The notes under the pieces are model-generated. The model ran no database searches, was not told the DNA's origin, and saw only the letters and a list, made by a program, of their open reading frames with translations. Shown one piece after another: positions 8,096 to 15,573 of a DNA stretch of 21,000 nucleotides. The translations under genes were made by a program, and so were the position numbers. This stretch comes from Muribaculaceae bacterium (GTDB lineage: Bacteria; Bacteroidota; Bacteroidia; Bacteroidales; Muribaculaceae): the NCBI GenBank assembly GCA_009775535.1, contig VSPW01000013.1:1-21000 (forward strand), written 5' to 3'. How positions within the stretch are numbered: position 1 is the stretch's first letter; the number at the start of each line of letters is the position of its first letter.

Positions 8096-10492
8096 TCAGA
8101 ACAGCAGCGCTATGCGGTATACAGCAAACGCCACAATCCAAGCCATGACTGTATTATAGACAACTGTAAATACGCCATATTTCCACGAACCGCATTCACG
8201 TACAATAGCTGTGACTGTAGCCATACATGGGCAATACAATAATATGAACACCATAAATGCCAACGCTGCAGCCGGTGTGAAATCAGGGTTTCCTGTATAT
8301 GGAGATACCGAGGTTAGCCGATGTCCCAACTTAGCCTCCGAAACTGTCTCGTCGTTGGAATATAGCACACCAAGAGTGGAAACGACTATCTCTTTTGCCG
8401 GCACACCGGCGAGAGCTGCTACCGAAGCCCTCCAATGGAATCCCAGTGGTTCCATTATCGGGGTAATGGCTTTACCTGCCATCTCCAGATATGAATCATG
8501 TTCCACATCGATACGCCCTTCGTCATAATTGGTTGTATCATTGTTTTGTGAATGTAGGGGGAAATAATTCAGGACCCATACAATTATGCTTGCAAATAAT
8601 ATGATGCCACCCATCTTCCTAAGATACTGTTCTCCCTTACCCCACATATGGCGTACCAAAGCTTTTAATGTAGGCACACGGTATGGCGGCAACTCCATGA
8701 CAAATGGGGTCTCGTCTTTTTTGAAATAGAACCTGCGCATCAACCTCGCCGTCACCACCGCAACTATTATCCCCAACACATACAGCCCCATAAACACTAC
8801 GGCCTCATGCGCAGGGAAAAAAGTACCAGCCATAAGCACATATACCGGCAGACGTGCCGAACAGGACATAAATGGGTTTATGAGGATTGTTATTATTCTG
8901 CTTGACCGGCTCTCGATGGCCCTGGATGCCATAATAGCAGGCACATTGCACCCAAACCCCATCACCAACGGGATAAAGGACTTACCATGTAGCCCTATCC
9001 TGTGCATGATTTTATCCATAATGAAAGCGGCCCTGGACATGTAGCCGGAGTCTTCCATGAACGATATACAAAAATACAATATCAATATATTGGGCAAGAA
9101 TACTATCACGCCCCCTACTCCACCTATAATGCCTTCCACAATCAAGTCCTTCAATGGTCCTTCAGACATTGTAGTGTCCACTACTGATGACAGCCATGAC
9201 ACGCCATTTTCAATCCATTCCATCGGATATTTGCCTATTGCAAAAGTGGCCCAGAATATTGCGAACATCACTGAGAAAAACAGTGGAAATCCGAAAAGTT
9301 TATTAGTAATGAATGCGTCAAGTATCCTGGTGGTATCACTTATCCTCTTTTCTCCTTCATGCATCGTTTCTGCCAATGCTCCTGCAATGAACCCATATTT
9401 TTCGTTTGCTATCTGCGAGCATATATCCTCACCAGTATTCTCTTCAAACTTTGCCAACACCCTGTCACGCGTCGCCAATATTTCATTTCCGTTGGGGGTT
9501 GTCATTATCGAATCTTCAATTTCGCTGTCCCGCTCAAGAAGCTTTATGGCAATGTAGCGCGGCGAAAAATGCCTGCCTATATATGCGTCAGATTTCAGAA
9601 TACCTTTGATTCCGTCAATCGCCCGCTCCACATCTTTCCCCAAATTCACATGTATATGACGTACAGCCTTATTGCGCCCCTCATATACAGATATTACCGA
9701 GTCGAACAGCTGTTTTAACCCTTCACCGGTCTTTGATACAACAGGGACCATAGGCACTCCTATCATCTGTCCTAGCATGTCAACATCAAGCTCTGCACCG
9801 CTGCGCCTCAACTCATCATACATGTTAAGGGCAATGACCATGCTGCGGTCCATGTCTATAAGTTGTGTCGTAAGATACAGATTCCTTTCAAGATTGGATG
9901 CCACGGCCACATTGACTATCACATCCGGAGTCTCATCTTTAAGGTACTTGCGCACATATAGCTCCTCAGGTGAGTATGACGACAATGAATATGTCCCCGG
10001 TAGATCAACTATGTTGAACCGGTAGCCATTGTATTCCATATGTCCGGATTTGGCATCGACTGTCACTCCACTATAATTACCTACGTGTTCCCTGGACCCA
10101 GAAGCAATATTGAACAACGACGTCTTTCCACTGTTTGGATTGCCTAAAAGTGCAACATTGATTGTACGGCTCTTGCCTGTATAGTCACTCAGAAATTCAT
10201 CCGATTCTTCGGTACGGCTGTGTATATCACCATTTACGGCCATAGACACATCTGTATCAGCTCCTTCCTCGACCTTGACAACCTCAATCATATGGGATTC
10301 GGATATACGTAATGACACTTCATATCCCATTACGAGGTACTTGATAGGATCTCTCAAAGGCGCATGCAGAAGCACCTTCAATGGCCTACCTTTCACGAAC
10401 CCCATCTCCATCATGCGCTTCCTGAATGCACCATGCCCAAGGATTTTAACAATAACTCCAGTCTCACCGGTCTTAAGGTCTGAAAGTCTCAT
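8096..10492 (-). CDS. feoB: fused FeoA-FeoB ferrous iron transporter
   Basis: This 798-residue inner-membrane protein imports Fe(II). Residues 1-75 are a complete FeoA (SH3-like) domain starting MRLSDLKTGETG; a polar linker follows to about 110. The G domain carries G1 GNPNSGKT (117-124), G2 at GVT (142-144), G3 DLPG (163-166), G4 NMYD (223-226) and a VSKTGEG G5 region. The C-terminal half is the membrane channel with both Gate motifs (GFGCNVPAIMASRAIESR; ALAGVPAKEIVVSTLGVLY) and late cysteines in YCPCM and RECG. FeoA-FeoB fusion is usual in Bacteroidetes. It is divergent from tdk across a 236-base gap; I see no convincing TAnnTTTG box or Fur site for it there. Iron control is expected from the family but not shown by the sequence. 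Confidence 0.96.
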   Translation of the reverse strand: MRLSDLKTGETGVIVKILGHGAFRKRMMEMGFVKGRPLKVLLHAPLRDPIKYLVMGYEVSLRISESHMIEVVKVEEGADTDVSMAVNGDIHSRTEESDEFLSDYTGKSRTINVALLGNPNSGKTSLFNIASGSREHVGNYSGVTVDAKSGHMEYNGYRFNIVDLPGTYSLSSYSPEELYVRKYLKDETPDVIVNVAVASNLERNLYLTTQLIDMDRSMVIALNMYDELRRSGAELDVDMLGQMIGVPMVPVVSKTGEGLKQLFDSVISVYEGRNKAVRHIHVNLGKDVERAIDGIKGILKSDAYIGRHFSPRYIAIKLLERDSEIEDSIMTTPNGNEILATRDRVLAKFEENTGEDICSQIANEKYGFIAGALAETMHEGEKRISDTTRILDAFITNKLFGFPLFFSVMFAIFWATFAIGKYPMEWIENGVSWLSSVVDTTMSEGPLKDLIVEGIIGGVGGVIVFLPNILILYFCISFMEDSGYMSRAAFIMDKIMHRIGLHGKSFIPLVMGFGCNVPAIMASRAIESRSSRIITILINPFMSCSARLPVYVLMAGTFFPAHEAVVFMGLYVLGIIVAVVTARLMRRFYFKKDETPFVMELPPYRVPTLKALVRHMWGKGEQYLRKMGGIILFASIIVWVLNYFPLHSQNNDTTNYDEGRIDVEHDSYLEMAGKAITPIMEPLGFHWRASVAALAGVPAKEIVVSTLGVLYSNDETVSEAKLGHRLTSVSPYTGNPDFTPAAALAFMVFILLYCPCMATVTAIVRECGSWKYGVFTVVYNTVMAWIVAFAVYRIALLF

Positions 10493-10661
10493 TTATTACG
10501 TTTTATTGAGGTGTAAACCTGTTTTCAATTACAGCACAAATTTCACAAAAATCCATGATTCCAACAAGGATTTGGCGCTTTTTATTTGTAAACATTCTAA
10601 ATAAGGCCATACTTTCCGGTTGTATCCTATTTTGAATTTTTATTTTTAATATGAAATATTG

Positions 10662-10692
10662 TTCGTATCTTTGCAATAATAACAGATACGAA
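10662..10692. promoter_or_regulatory. 9-bp inverted repeat over tdk -7 box (possible operator)
   Basis: TTCGTATCT (10662-10670) and AGATACGAA (10684-10692) are perfect inverted copies separated by 13 bases. The left arm contains half of the TATCTTTG -7 box and the right arm lies just after the predicted transcription start, the geometry of a repressor site rather than an RNA hairpin, since the left arm would not be transcribed. Confidence 0.4.
10666..10673 (+). promoter_or_regulatory. -7 box of tdk
   Basis: TATCTTTG matches TAnnTTTG exactly and would give a leader of about 50 bases before the tdk ATG. No TTG lies at the usual -33 distance (nearest TTTG is 31 bases upstream), which may mean a weak or activator-dependent promoter. 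The remaining 236-base feoAB-tdk gap is AT-rich and holds no gene I can support. Confidence 0.5.
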
Positions 10693-10728
10693 ATAGATTC
10701 TTAAAAATCTCCCCTGCCCAGAAAAACA

Positions 10729-11397
10729 ATGTTCCGTAAAGGCAAACTATATTTTCGCTATGGCACCATGGGTTCTGCAAAGACCGCTATGCTGCTCACT
10801 ACTGCATATAATTTTGAAGAGAGGCATATGAGCTACATATGCATGAAGCCCGTGATAGATACCCGTGACAATAGAAACGTAATACGTTCACGCATAGGCA
10901 TTGAGCGTGAGTGCCAGTGGATATATACGGAAAGTGACATTTATGATATGGCGTGTACCCTTTTCAAGGAACGGGGGGAAATCATACAATGGTTTCTTGT
11001 TGATGAGGCGCAATTTTTAAGCGAACATCAGATCGACCAGCTTTCAAGGATTGTTGATGAGTTCGGTTGCAATGTAATCTGTTACGGGCTTCGTACAGAT
11101 TTCCAGTCACATTTATTCGAAGGCTCACGTCGACTGTTTGAAATTGCAGATACTATAGATGAAATCAAGTCCACTTGCAATTGTGGGAATAAGACTATAA
11201 TCAATGCACGTATAGATGCGAATGGCGACTTTGTGGAAGAAGGCGCACAAGTCGAGATCGGCGGCAATGACAGGTATGTTGCGGTTTGCCGTAAATGTTG
11301 GCGGAACAAACGTATCGACCAGATGTCACGAGGCATGCTTCCATTGTTTGAAGAATCATCCTGCCCTAAAGACATACTGGATACTCCTATAAATTAA
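10729..11397 (+). CDS. tdk: thymidine kinase (type II)
   Basis: The 222-residue cytoplasmic enzyme phosphorylates thymidine with ATP in nucleoside salvage. The P-loop is GTMGSAKT (residues 12-19), the Walker B/catalytic segment is VDEAQF (91-96, with E93 as the expected base), and the lasso region with YVAVCRKCW (183-191) closes over the base. Zinc-site cysteines are C150, C152, C187 and C190. The first pair is spaced CxC (TCNCG) where the family usually has CxxC. Length is normal for the family. The start ATG follows a long leader with an inverted repeat over the -7 box. A YhcH-like gene begins 20 bases downstream and is probably co-transcribed. Confidence 0.93.
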   Translation: MFRKGKLYFRYGTMGSAKTAMLLTTAYNFEERHMSYICMKPVIDTRDNRNVIRSRIGIERECQWIYTESDIYDMACTLFKERGEIIQWFLVDEAQFLSEHQIDQLSRIVDEFGCNVICYGLRTDFQSHLFEGSRRLFEIADTIDEIKSTCNCGNKTIINARIDANGDFVEEGAQVEIGGNDRYVAVCRKCWRNKRIDQMSRGMLPLFEESSCPKDILDTPIN

Positions 11398-11417
11398 ACT
11401 ATAAATAATATTGCAAA

Positions 11418-11870
11418 ATGATAGTATGCGATTTGCGCGATGCAGCGCGATATTACTCTATAAGTCCACTGTTAGCGCAGGCACTGATGTGGATAGAGAA
11501 ACACAAAGATGATGAATTCAAAGTAGGCTCTATTAAGCTTGATGGTGACAGTGGTATTACTGTAAATATGCAGGAAGTCGCTATGCTCCCACGCGAAAAA
11601 AGCTGTCTGGAAGCACACAGGAAGTTCATTGACATCCATGTGCCGCTTAAAGGCGAAGAGACAATGGGATGGGCTCCGGTAAAGGCTCTGCGCAATCAGC
11701 TGAAGCCATACGATCCAGATGCTGATTTTGAACTTTATGGAGATGCAGCCCACTCAATGCTTGACATAAGGGTCGGACAGATCGCAATATTCTACCCTGA
11801 AGATGCCCATGCTCCCAATATCGGCATTGGGAATCACCGGAAGCTTTGTGTAAAAGTCCCGGTAGACTGA
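11418..11870 (+). CDS. YhcH/YjgK/YiaL (NanQ-like) cupin protein
   Basis: The 150-residue protein belongs to the YhcH/EbgC family of small metal-binding cupins. The likely metal-site residues are in LEAHRKFIDIH (around residues 56-66) and YPEDAHAP (about 128-135). In Escherichia coli a member (NanQ) helps interconvert N-acetylneuraminate anomers during sialic acid use; other members modulate beta-galactosidase or sit in sugar-acid pathways. Whether this copy handles sialic acid is inference: a GH33 sialidase is in the same direction 3.7 kb downstream, but no nanA, epimerase or transporter is here. The gene lies 20 bases after tdk, and its nearest functional link in that pair is not obvious. 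Confidence 0.85.
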   Translation: MIVCDLRDAARYYSISPLLAQALMWIEKHKDDEFKVGSIKLDGDSGITVNMQEVAMLPREKSCLEAHRKFIDIHVPLKGEETMGWAPVKALRNQLKPYDPDADFELYGDAAHSMLDIRVGQIAIFYPEDAHAPNIGIGNHRKLCVKVPVD

Positions 11871-11934
11871 GTCCTAACGCCCGTTATTACGGACGATTTA
11901 AACTTTTATACCGCTAAAACGTCTAAATGTTAAT

Positions 11935-12705
11935 ATGAAGATATTTAAATTCCGTATATTGACATTTGCGGTACTTTTGTCGGTTATCGGCATAGGAGCT
12001 GCAGCGCGCACATTTGATGATGAAACTGTGCGCTATAAGGTTATGTTCAAATGGGGCCTTATAAACAAGCAAGCTGGTTTGGTTGACATTACACTGAAAA
12101 GCGAAGGCGATAAATATTACAGTATCCTTACGGCTGCATCTGACCCCTGGGCAGATCATTTCTACAAAGTCAGAGATACATTGACCACAATAATGTCAAA
12201 GGCTACCCTCATGCCTGAAATATATGAAAAAATAGCGAATGAAGGCAATGAAAGTAAGCACGACGTTGTAAAGTTTACAAAAAATGGTGATGTAACGCAT
12301 GGACAATGCTTCCGGAAAGTCATAAAAAAAGGGAAGCTAAAGATAGACGAGCAGATGGATGTCGAGGCTATCGGGACTACTGTCGACATGTTAAGCTCAT
12401 ATTATTATATGCGCACCCTGCCATATGAGACAATGAAAGAAGGGCAAGTATCCACTATAAATATATTTTCAGGCAAAAGAAAAGAATTGCTGACCCTTAA
12501 ATATCTTGGCCGGGAGACAATAAAATATGACAACTGCAAATACGATTGCTATCATATAAGTTTCATATTTACATCTGACGGCAAAAAAAAGACATCTGAT
12601 GATATGGAAGCATGGATCACAGCCGCCCCGCAACGCATTCCAGTAAAATTGGAAGGGAAATTGCCTGTAGGGAAAGTCAGATGTTTCCTTATAAGTAGAA
12701 AGTAA
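11935..12705 (+). CDS. DUF3108 domain-containing exported protein
   Basis: The 256-residue protein begins with a signal peptide (MKIFKFRILTFAVLLSVIGI, cleavage likely after GAAA near residue 23). The rest is beta-rich, as in DUF3108: it includes VRYKVMFKWGLINKQAG near the N-terminus and a C-terminal AWITAAPQRIPVKLEG segment, where the family typically has 'W.t.D..r.Pv'. The function of DUF3108 is not established; it is predicted periplasmic. The 64-base gap after the YhcH-like gene has no TAnnTTTG box, so it may be read through from tdk. Its stop lies 46 bases before the His-rich gene start, in which the next promoter-like boxes sit. Confidence 0.82.
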   Translation: MKIFKFRILTFAVLLSVIGIGAAARTFDDETVRYKVMFKWGLINKQAGLVDITLKSEGDKYYSILTAASDPWADHFYKVRDTLTTIMSKATLMPEIYEKIANEGNESKHDVVKFTKNGDVTHGQCFRKVIKKGKLKIDEQMDVEAIGTTVDMLSSYYYMRTLPYETMKEGQVSTINIFSGKRKELLTLKYLGRETIKYDNCKYDCYHISFIFTSDGKKKTSDDMEAWITAAPQRIPVKLEGKLPVGKVRCFLISRK

Positions 12706-12707
12706 CA

Positions 12708-12741
12708 TATTTTTGCAGAATAAAAAAAATGCGTAATTTTG
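12708..12741 (+). promoter_or_regulatory. promoter region of His-rich protein / TonB receptor unit
   Basis: Two exact TAnnTTTG matches occur, TATTTTTG (12708-12715) and TAATTTTG (12734-12741). The pair can be read as one promoter (TTTG at 12712-12715, 18 bases, then TAATTTTG), giving an almost leaderless message for the ATG at 12752. Alternatively the first box is a -7 element giving a leader of about 30 bases that contains the hairpin at 12729-12774. Confidence 0.5.
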
Positions 12742-12774
12742 CTCCCTGAGAATGGGAGATAGAAAATTACGCAT
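12729..12774. repeat. nested inverted repeat over promoter and start codon
   Basis: The arms ATGCGTAATTTT (12729-12740) and AAAATTACGCAT (12763-12774) are perfect 12-bp inverted copies. Inside them CTCCC (12742-12746) pairs with GGGAG (12754-12758) around a 7-base loop. As RNA this is a 46-base hairpin of 12 plus 5 pairs, with the AUG (12752-12754) at the edge of the loop. As DNA it is a large dyad covering the -7 box TAATTTTG. Confidence 0.7.
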
Positions 12775-13093
12775 ATTTGCCACATTTGTGTTAAGCCTTT
12801 TCCTTGTCATGCAGGCAGGGGTTACCTTTTGTGCCCATACACACTGGGTAGAGGGACACATAATTGTGCATTCCCATCCTTTTTCCGATAAAGCGCATGC
12901 ACATACCACTGTCGAACTGGTGTCATTTGCACAGATTACACACCTGCTCTCTGACACTCCAGAGGGCTGTTTGAATCTGGGTGACCCTGACAGAGATTAC
13001 TCTATCACAATAGAATGTGCACATGAAGGAAACGCACATGTAAGGATTGATTGTACCATAGGATTACGGGCACCGCCAGCATTAGTGGCATAG
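12752..13093 (+). CDS. small exported histidine-rich protein
   Basis: This 113-residue protein has an N-terminal signal sequence (basic KLR at 5-7, hydrophobic 8-26, likely cut near C27/A28). Directly after it comes a histidine cluster: H29, H31, H36, H40, H42, H49 and H51, in motifs HTHW, HSHPF and HAHT. H64, H91 and H96 follow, and four cysteines sit at 27, 73, 89 and 101. The tail reads LRAPPALVA; a terminal RAPP/RGPP is something I recall from small proteins encoded beside metal-related TonB receptors. Metal binding in the periplasm is therefore a reasonable inference, but I do not recognise a named family. The start is the only fitting ATG. The TonB receptor gene follows after 69 bases and is probably in the same transcript. 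Its start and stop codons both lie in inverted repeats. Confidence 0.72.
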   Translation: MGDRKLRIFATFVLSLFLVMQAGVTFCAHTHWVEGHIIVHSHPFSDKAHAHTTVELVSFAQITHLLSDTPEGCLNLGDPDRDYSITIECAHEGNAHVRIDCTIGLRAPPALVA

Positions 13094-13113
13094 TAATGCC
13101 AGCCCCATAATCC
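13061..13113 (+). repeat. nested inverted repeat over the stop codon of the His-rich gene
   Basis: GGATTACGGG (13061-13070) pairs with CCCATAATCC (13104-13113) apart from one C/A mismatch. Inside, TGGCAT (13086-13091) and ATGCCA (13096-13101) form a 6-bp stem with a 4-base loop that includes part of the TAG stop. An alternative inner stem, GCATTA (13079-13084) with TAATGC (13094-13099), shares bases 13096-13099 with the first, so the two cannot form together. Confidence 0.5.
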
Positions 13114-13120
13114 TTTATAA

Positions 13121-13140
13121 TTACATTCAGTTACATTCAA
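13121..13140 (+). repeat. tandem 10-base direct repeat before the TonB receptor gene
   Basis: TTACATTCAG is followed at once by TTACATTCAA, two copies that differ only in the last base, 22 bases before the receptor ATG. It could be a protein-binding site or a chance duplication. Confidence 0.55.
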
Positions 13141-13162
13141 TCCCTCTCTCACCAACAACAGG

Positions 13163-15475
13163 ATGAAAAGAATTTTCATATCCATACTGTTCGCTGCGGC
13201 GTGCAGTGTATTTGCATATGCACATATCAAATTAACAGGCACTATAATAGATAAAAACAACTCAGAACCGCTGATTGGCGCCATCGTCTCATTAGATGGC
13301 ACATCTGCAGCAGCAGTAACTGACACGGACGGAAAATATGCATTGTCTTTACCTAATCCGGGAAGCTACTCTATCTCCGCCAGCTTGGTAGGCTATCTTC
13401 CAGTGCACAAAAAGGTCAAATTGACAGACAAAACCACATCAATTGTGGACATTGTAATGGATGAGAATCCCACTTTACTGGATGAGGTTGTAGTAACAGC
13501 AAACCGTAACGCAGTGAAACGCAGCCAGGCGCCAGTTGTGGTTAATATATTGAACCATAAATTATTTGAATCGGTCAATTCCACAGATCTAGCACAGACC
13601 CTGAACTATCAGTCAGGATTGAGAGTAGAAAACAACTGCCAAAACTGTGGTTTTCCACAAGTACGCATAAACGGACTGGAAGGGCCATATTCCCAGATTC
13701 TGATAAATAGCCGCCCTGTGGTCAGTTCCCTATCAGGAGTGTATGCACTTGAGCAGATGCCAGTCAACATGATAGAAAGAATTGAAGTGGTGCGGGGCGG
13801 CGGTTCTGCCCTATTCGGGGCAAATGCGGTAGGTGGCACTATAAATGTGATAACTAGAGACCCTATTACAGACCATTTTGAGGTCGGAACAACAATTTCA
13901 TGCATGAACGGAAAATCATGGGAACAGGCTGCAAATGCAAACGCATCAATGATTGGTAAAGACGGTAAGTACGGCTTAGCTCTGTATGAATCATACAGGC
14001 ATAGAAGCCCTTACGATGCCAATGGGGACGGATTTTCGGAAATCGGCAAACTAAAATTAAATACATTCGGAATTAACGGATATTACCGTCTAAGCGATAC
14101 CAGACGTATATCTATCGAATACCACAATACTACAGAATTCCGTCGGGGCGGAAACAAATTTGATCTGGAGCCATTCCAGACCGATATAACGGAACAGACA
14201 CGGCACGATATCAATAGCGGTGGAATAAACTACACACAATCATGGCGTGAATATTCATGGCGCATGAATCTATATGCATCAGCCCAACACATAGACCGTA
14301 ACAGCTATTATGGTGCGCAACAGAACCCTGATGCATATGGAAAGACTGACGATATGACATGGGTTGCAGGAGGCACAGTATCCGCCGATTTCAATAAAGT
14401 AATCTTTTCGCCCGCTACATTCATGGCCGGAATTGAATATCAAAGTAATTCGCTTCATGATGTCATGACAGGATATAACCGTGACATGAAGCAGGATGTC
14501 GATATATTTGGAGCTTTTGTTCAAAATGAATGGAAATGGAAATGGCTCACAATCCTTGCCGGAATAAGGGTTGACAACCATAACCTAATTGATAATCCTA
14601 TAGTGTCACCACGGGCCAACATACTCTACCGGCCGATGGATGCATTGCAGGCACGCCTTACATATTCGACTGGATTCCGCGCGCCACAGGCATATGATGA
14701 AGACCTTCATGTCACCGCAGTAGGAGGAGAAGGTGTACTGATAAAACTGGCAGAAGGGTTGAAGCCAGAAAAATCCAACAGTTTCAGCGGGTCAATCGAC
14801 TGGGACTACCACTCCGGCATTTTCGGAATTGACGTACTCGTTGAAGGTTTCTATACGGAACTAAATAACGTATTCGTGCTTGATGCCATAGGGAGTGACA
14901 ATCAAGGTAATACCATAAAAATCAGACGCAACGGGGCTGGCGCAAAAGTCTATGGCGCCAATATTGATGTAAAATTAAATTACGGAAACATGTTGAATCT
15001 TCAGCTTGGCTTCACCGGGCAGCGTAGCCGCTACAATCGACCGGAATCATGGAGCGAGAATCCTGAAGCCCAGCCTACGCGCGTAATGCCACGCTCACCT
15101 GATTACTATGGCTATTTTACATTGGGCGGCCAGTTGTGGAATGATTTCAACTGGTCAGTATCAGGTGTATATACCGGGCCTATGTCTGTCCCGCATTATG
15201 CACCTGACCATAATGAGATACCAGACGGCTATCCATACCATTACATTGCCGGTGATGAACTTAAACGTACAGGCCATTTCATGGAAATCGGCATAAAATT
15301 ATGCTATGACCTGCACATATCAGGCAAACTTAAGGCACAGATATGTTGTGGGATACAGAATATAGGGAATGCATTCCAAAAAGACCTTGACAGAGGTGCA
15401 TACCGCGATAGCGGATACTTTTATGGACCTACGCAACCTCGGACATACTTCATTGGATTAAAATTCATCGGTTAA
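13163..15475 (+). CDS. TonB-dependent outer membrane receptor
   Basis: The 770-residue protein imports a ligand across the outer membrane using TonB energy. It has a signal peptide (residues 1-20, cut after AYA), a CarboxypepD_reg-like domain (about 22-103), a TonB-box-like stretch LDEVVVTANR (106-115), a plug domain (about 120-232, with RINGLEGPYSQILINSRP and EVVRGGGSALFGANAVGGTINVI) and a 22-strand barrel to the C-terminus. The plug carries a CxxC pair, C159/C162, in NCQNCG. There is no SusD partner, so it is not a SusC-type glycan importer; its make-up is that of a siderophore, heme, cobalamin or metal receptor. The upstream His-rich exported protein favours a metal or metal complex, but the ligand is not determined. 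Confidence 0.9.
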   Translation: MKRIFISILFAAACSVFAYAHIKLTGTIIDKNNSEPLIGAIVSLDGTSAAAVTDTDGKYALSLPNPGSYSISASLVGYLPVHKKVKLTDKTTSIVDIVMDENPTLLDEVVVTANRNAVKRSQAPVVVNILNHKLFESVNSTDLAQTLNYQSGLRVENNCQNCGFPQVRINGLEGPYSQILINSRPVVSSLSGVYALEQMPVNMIERIEVVRGGGSALFGANAVGGTINVITRDPITDHFEVGTTISCMNGKSWEQAANANASMIGKDGKYGLALYESYRHRSPYDANGDGFSEIGKLKLNTFGINGYYRLSDTRRISIEYHNTTEFRRGGNKFDLEPFQTDITEQTRHDINSGGINYTQSWREYSWRMNLYASAQHIDRNSYYGAQQNPDAYGKTDDMTWVAGGTVSADFNKVIFSPATFMAGIEYQSNSLHDVMTGYNRDMKQDVDIFGAFVQNEWKWKWLTILAGIRVDNHNLIDNPIVSPRANILYRPMDALQARLTYSTGFRAPQAYDEDLHVTAVGGEGVLIKLAEGLKPEKSNSFSGSIDWDYHSGIFGIDVLVEGFYTELNNVFVLDAIGSDNQGNTIKIRRNGAGAKVYGANIDVKLNYGNMLNLQLGFTGQRSRYNRPESWSENPEAQPTRVMPRSPDYYGYFTLGGQLWNDFNWSVSGVYTGPMSVPHYAPDHNEIPDGYPYHYIAGDELKRTGHFMEIGIKLCYDLHISGKLKAQICCGIQNIGNAFQKDLDRGAYRDSGYFYGPTQPRTYFIGLKFIG

Positions 15476-15520
15476 TCATATTTTTGTTGGGAGTCCAATT
15501 AAAAATCCGTAAAATAGTTA

Positions 15521-15528
15521 TATATTTG
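15521..15528 (+). promoter_or_regulatory. possible -7 box of the sialidase-anSME pair
   Basis: TATATTTG matches TAnnTTTG and would give a leader of about 40 bases before the ATG at 15574. The -33 element is not clear, as the nearest TTG is more than 30 bases upstream. Confidence 0.4.
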
Positions 15529-15573
15529 TACATTATTAATATTCAACGTTATCACATATTTTATACCTTGAAA

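Noticed and set aside
10549..10573. AAATCC-N13-GGATTT inverted repeat in the feoAB-tdk gap as an iron-regulator site
   Set aside because: Only 6 bp per arm in AT-rich DNA, not matching a known site I can name; chance is likely.
11871..11934. CCGT-TATT-ACGG hairpin after the YhcH-like gene as a terminator
   Set aside because: The stem is only 4 bp and cannot be extended; no T-run follows.
12469..12957. 162-residue minus-strand frame opposite DUF3108 end and the His-rich gene
   Set aside because: It would cross the promoter and hairpin on the wrong strand, has no signal or domain, and both opposite genes are well supported.
13163..15475. TonB receptor as a SusC-type glycan importer for the sialidase
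   Set aside because: There is no SusD partner gene, and its length (770) is below the usual ~1000 of SusC proteins.
15484..15573. TTG-started 30-residue extension of the sialidase
   Set aside because: It would place extra residues before the signal peptide and overlap the TATATTTG promoter box.
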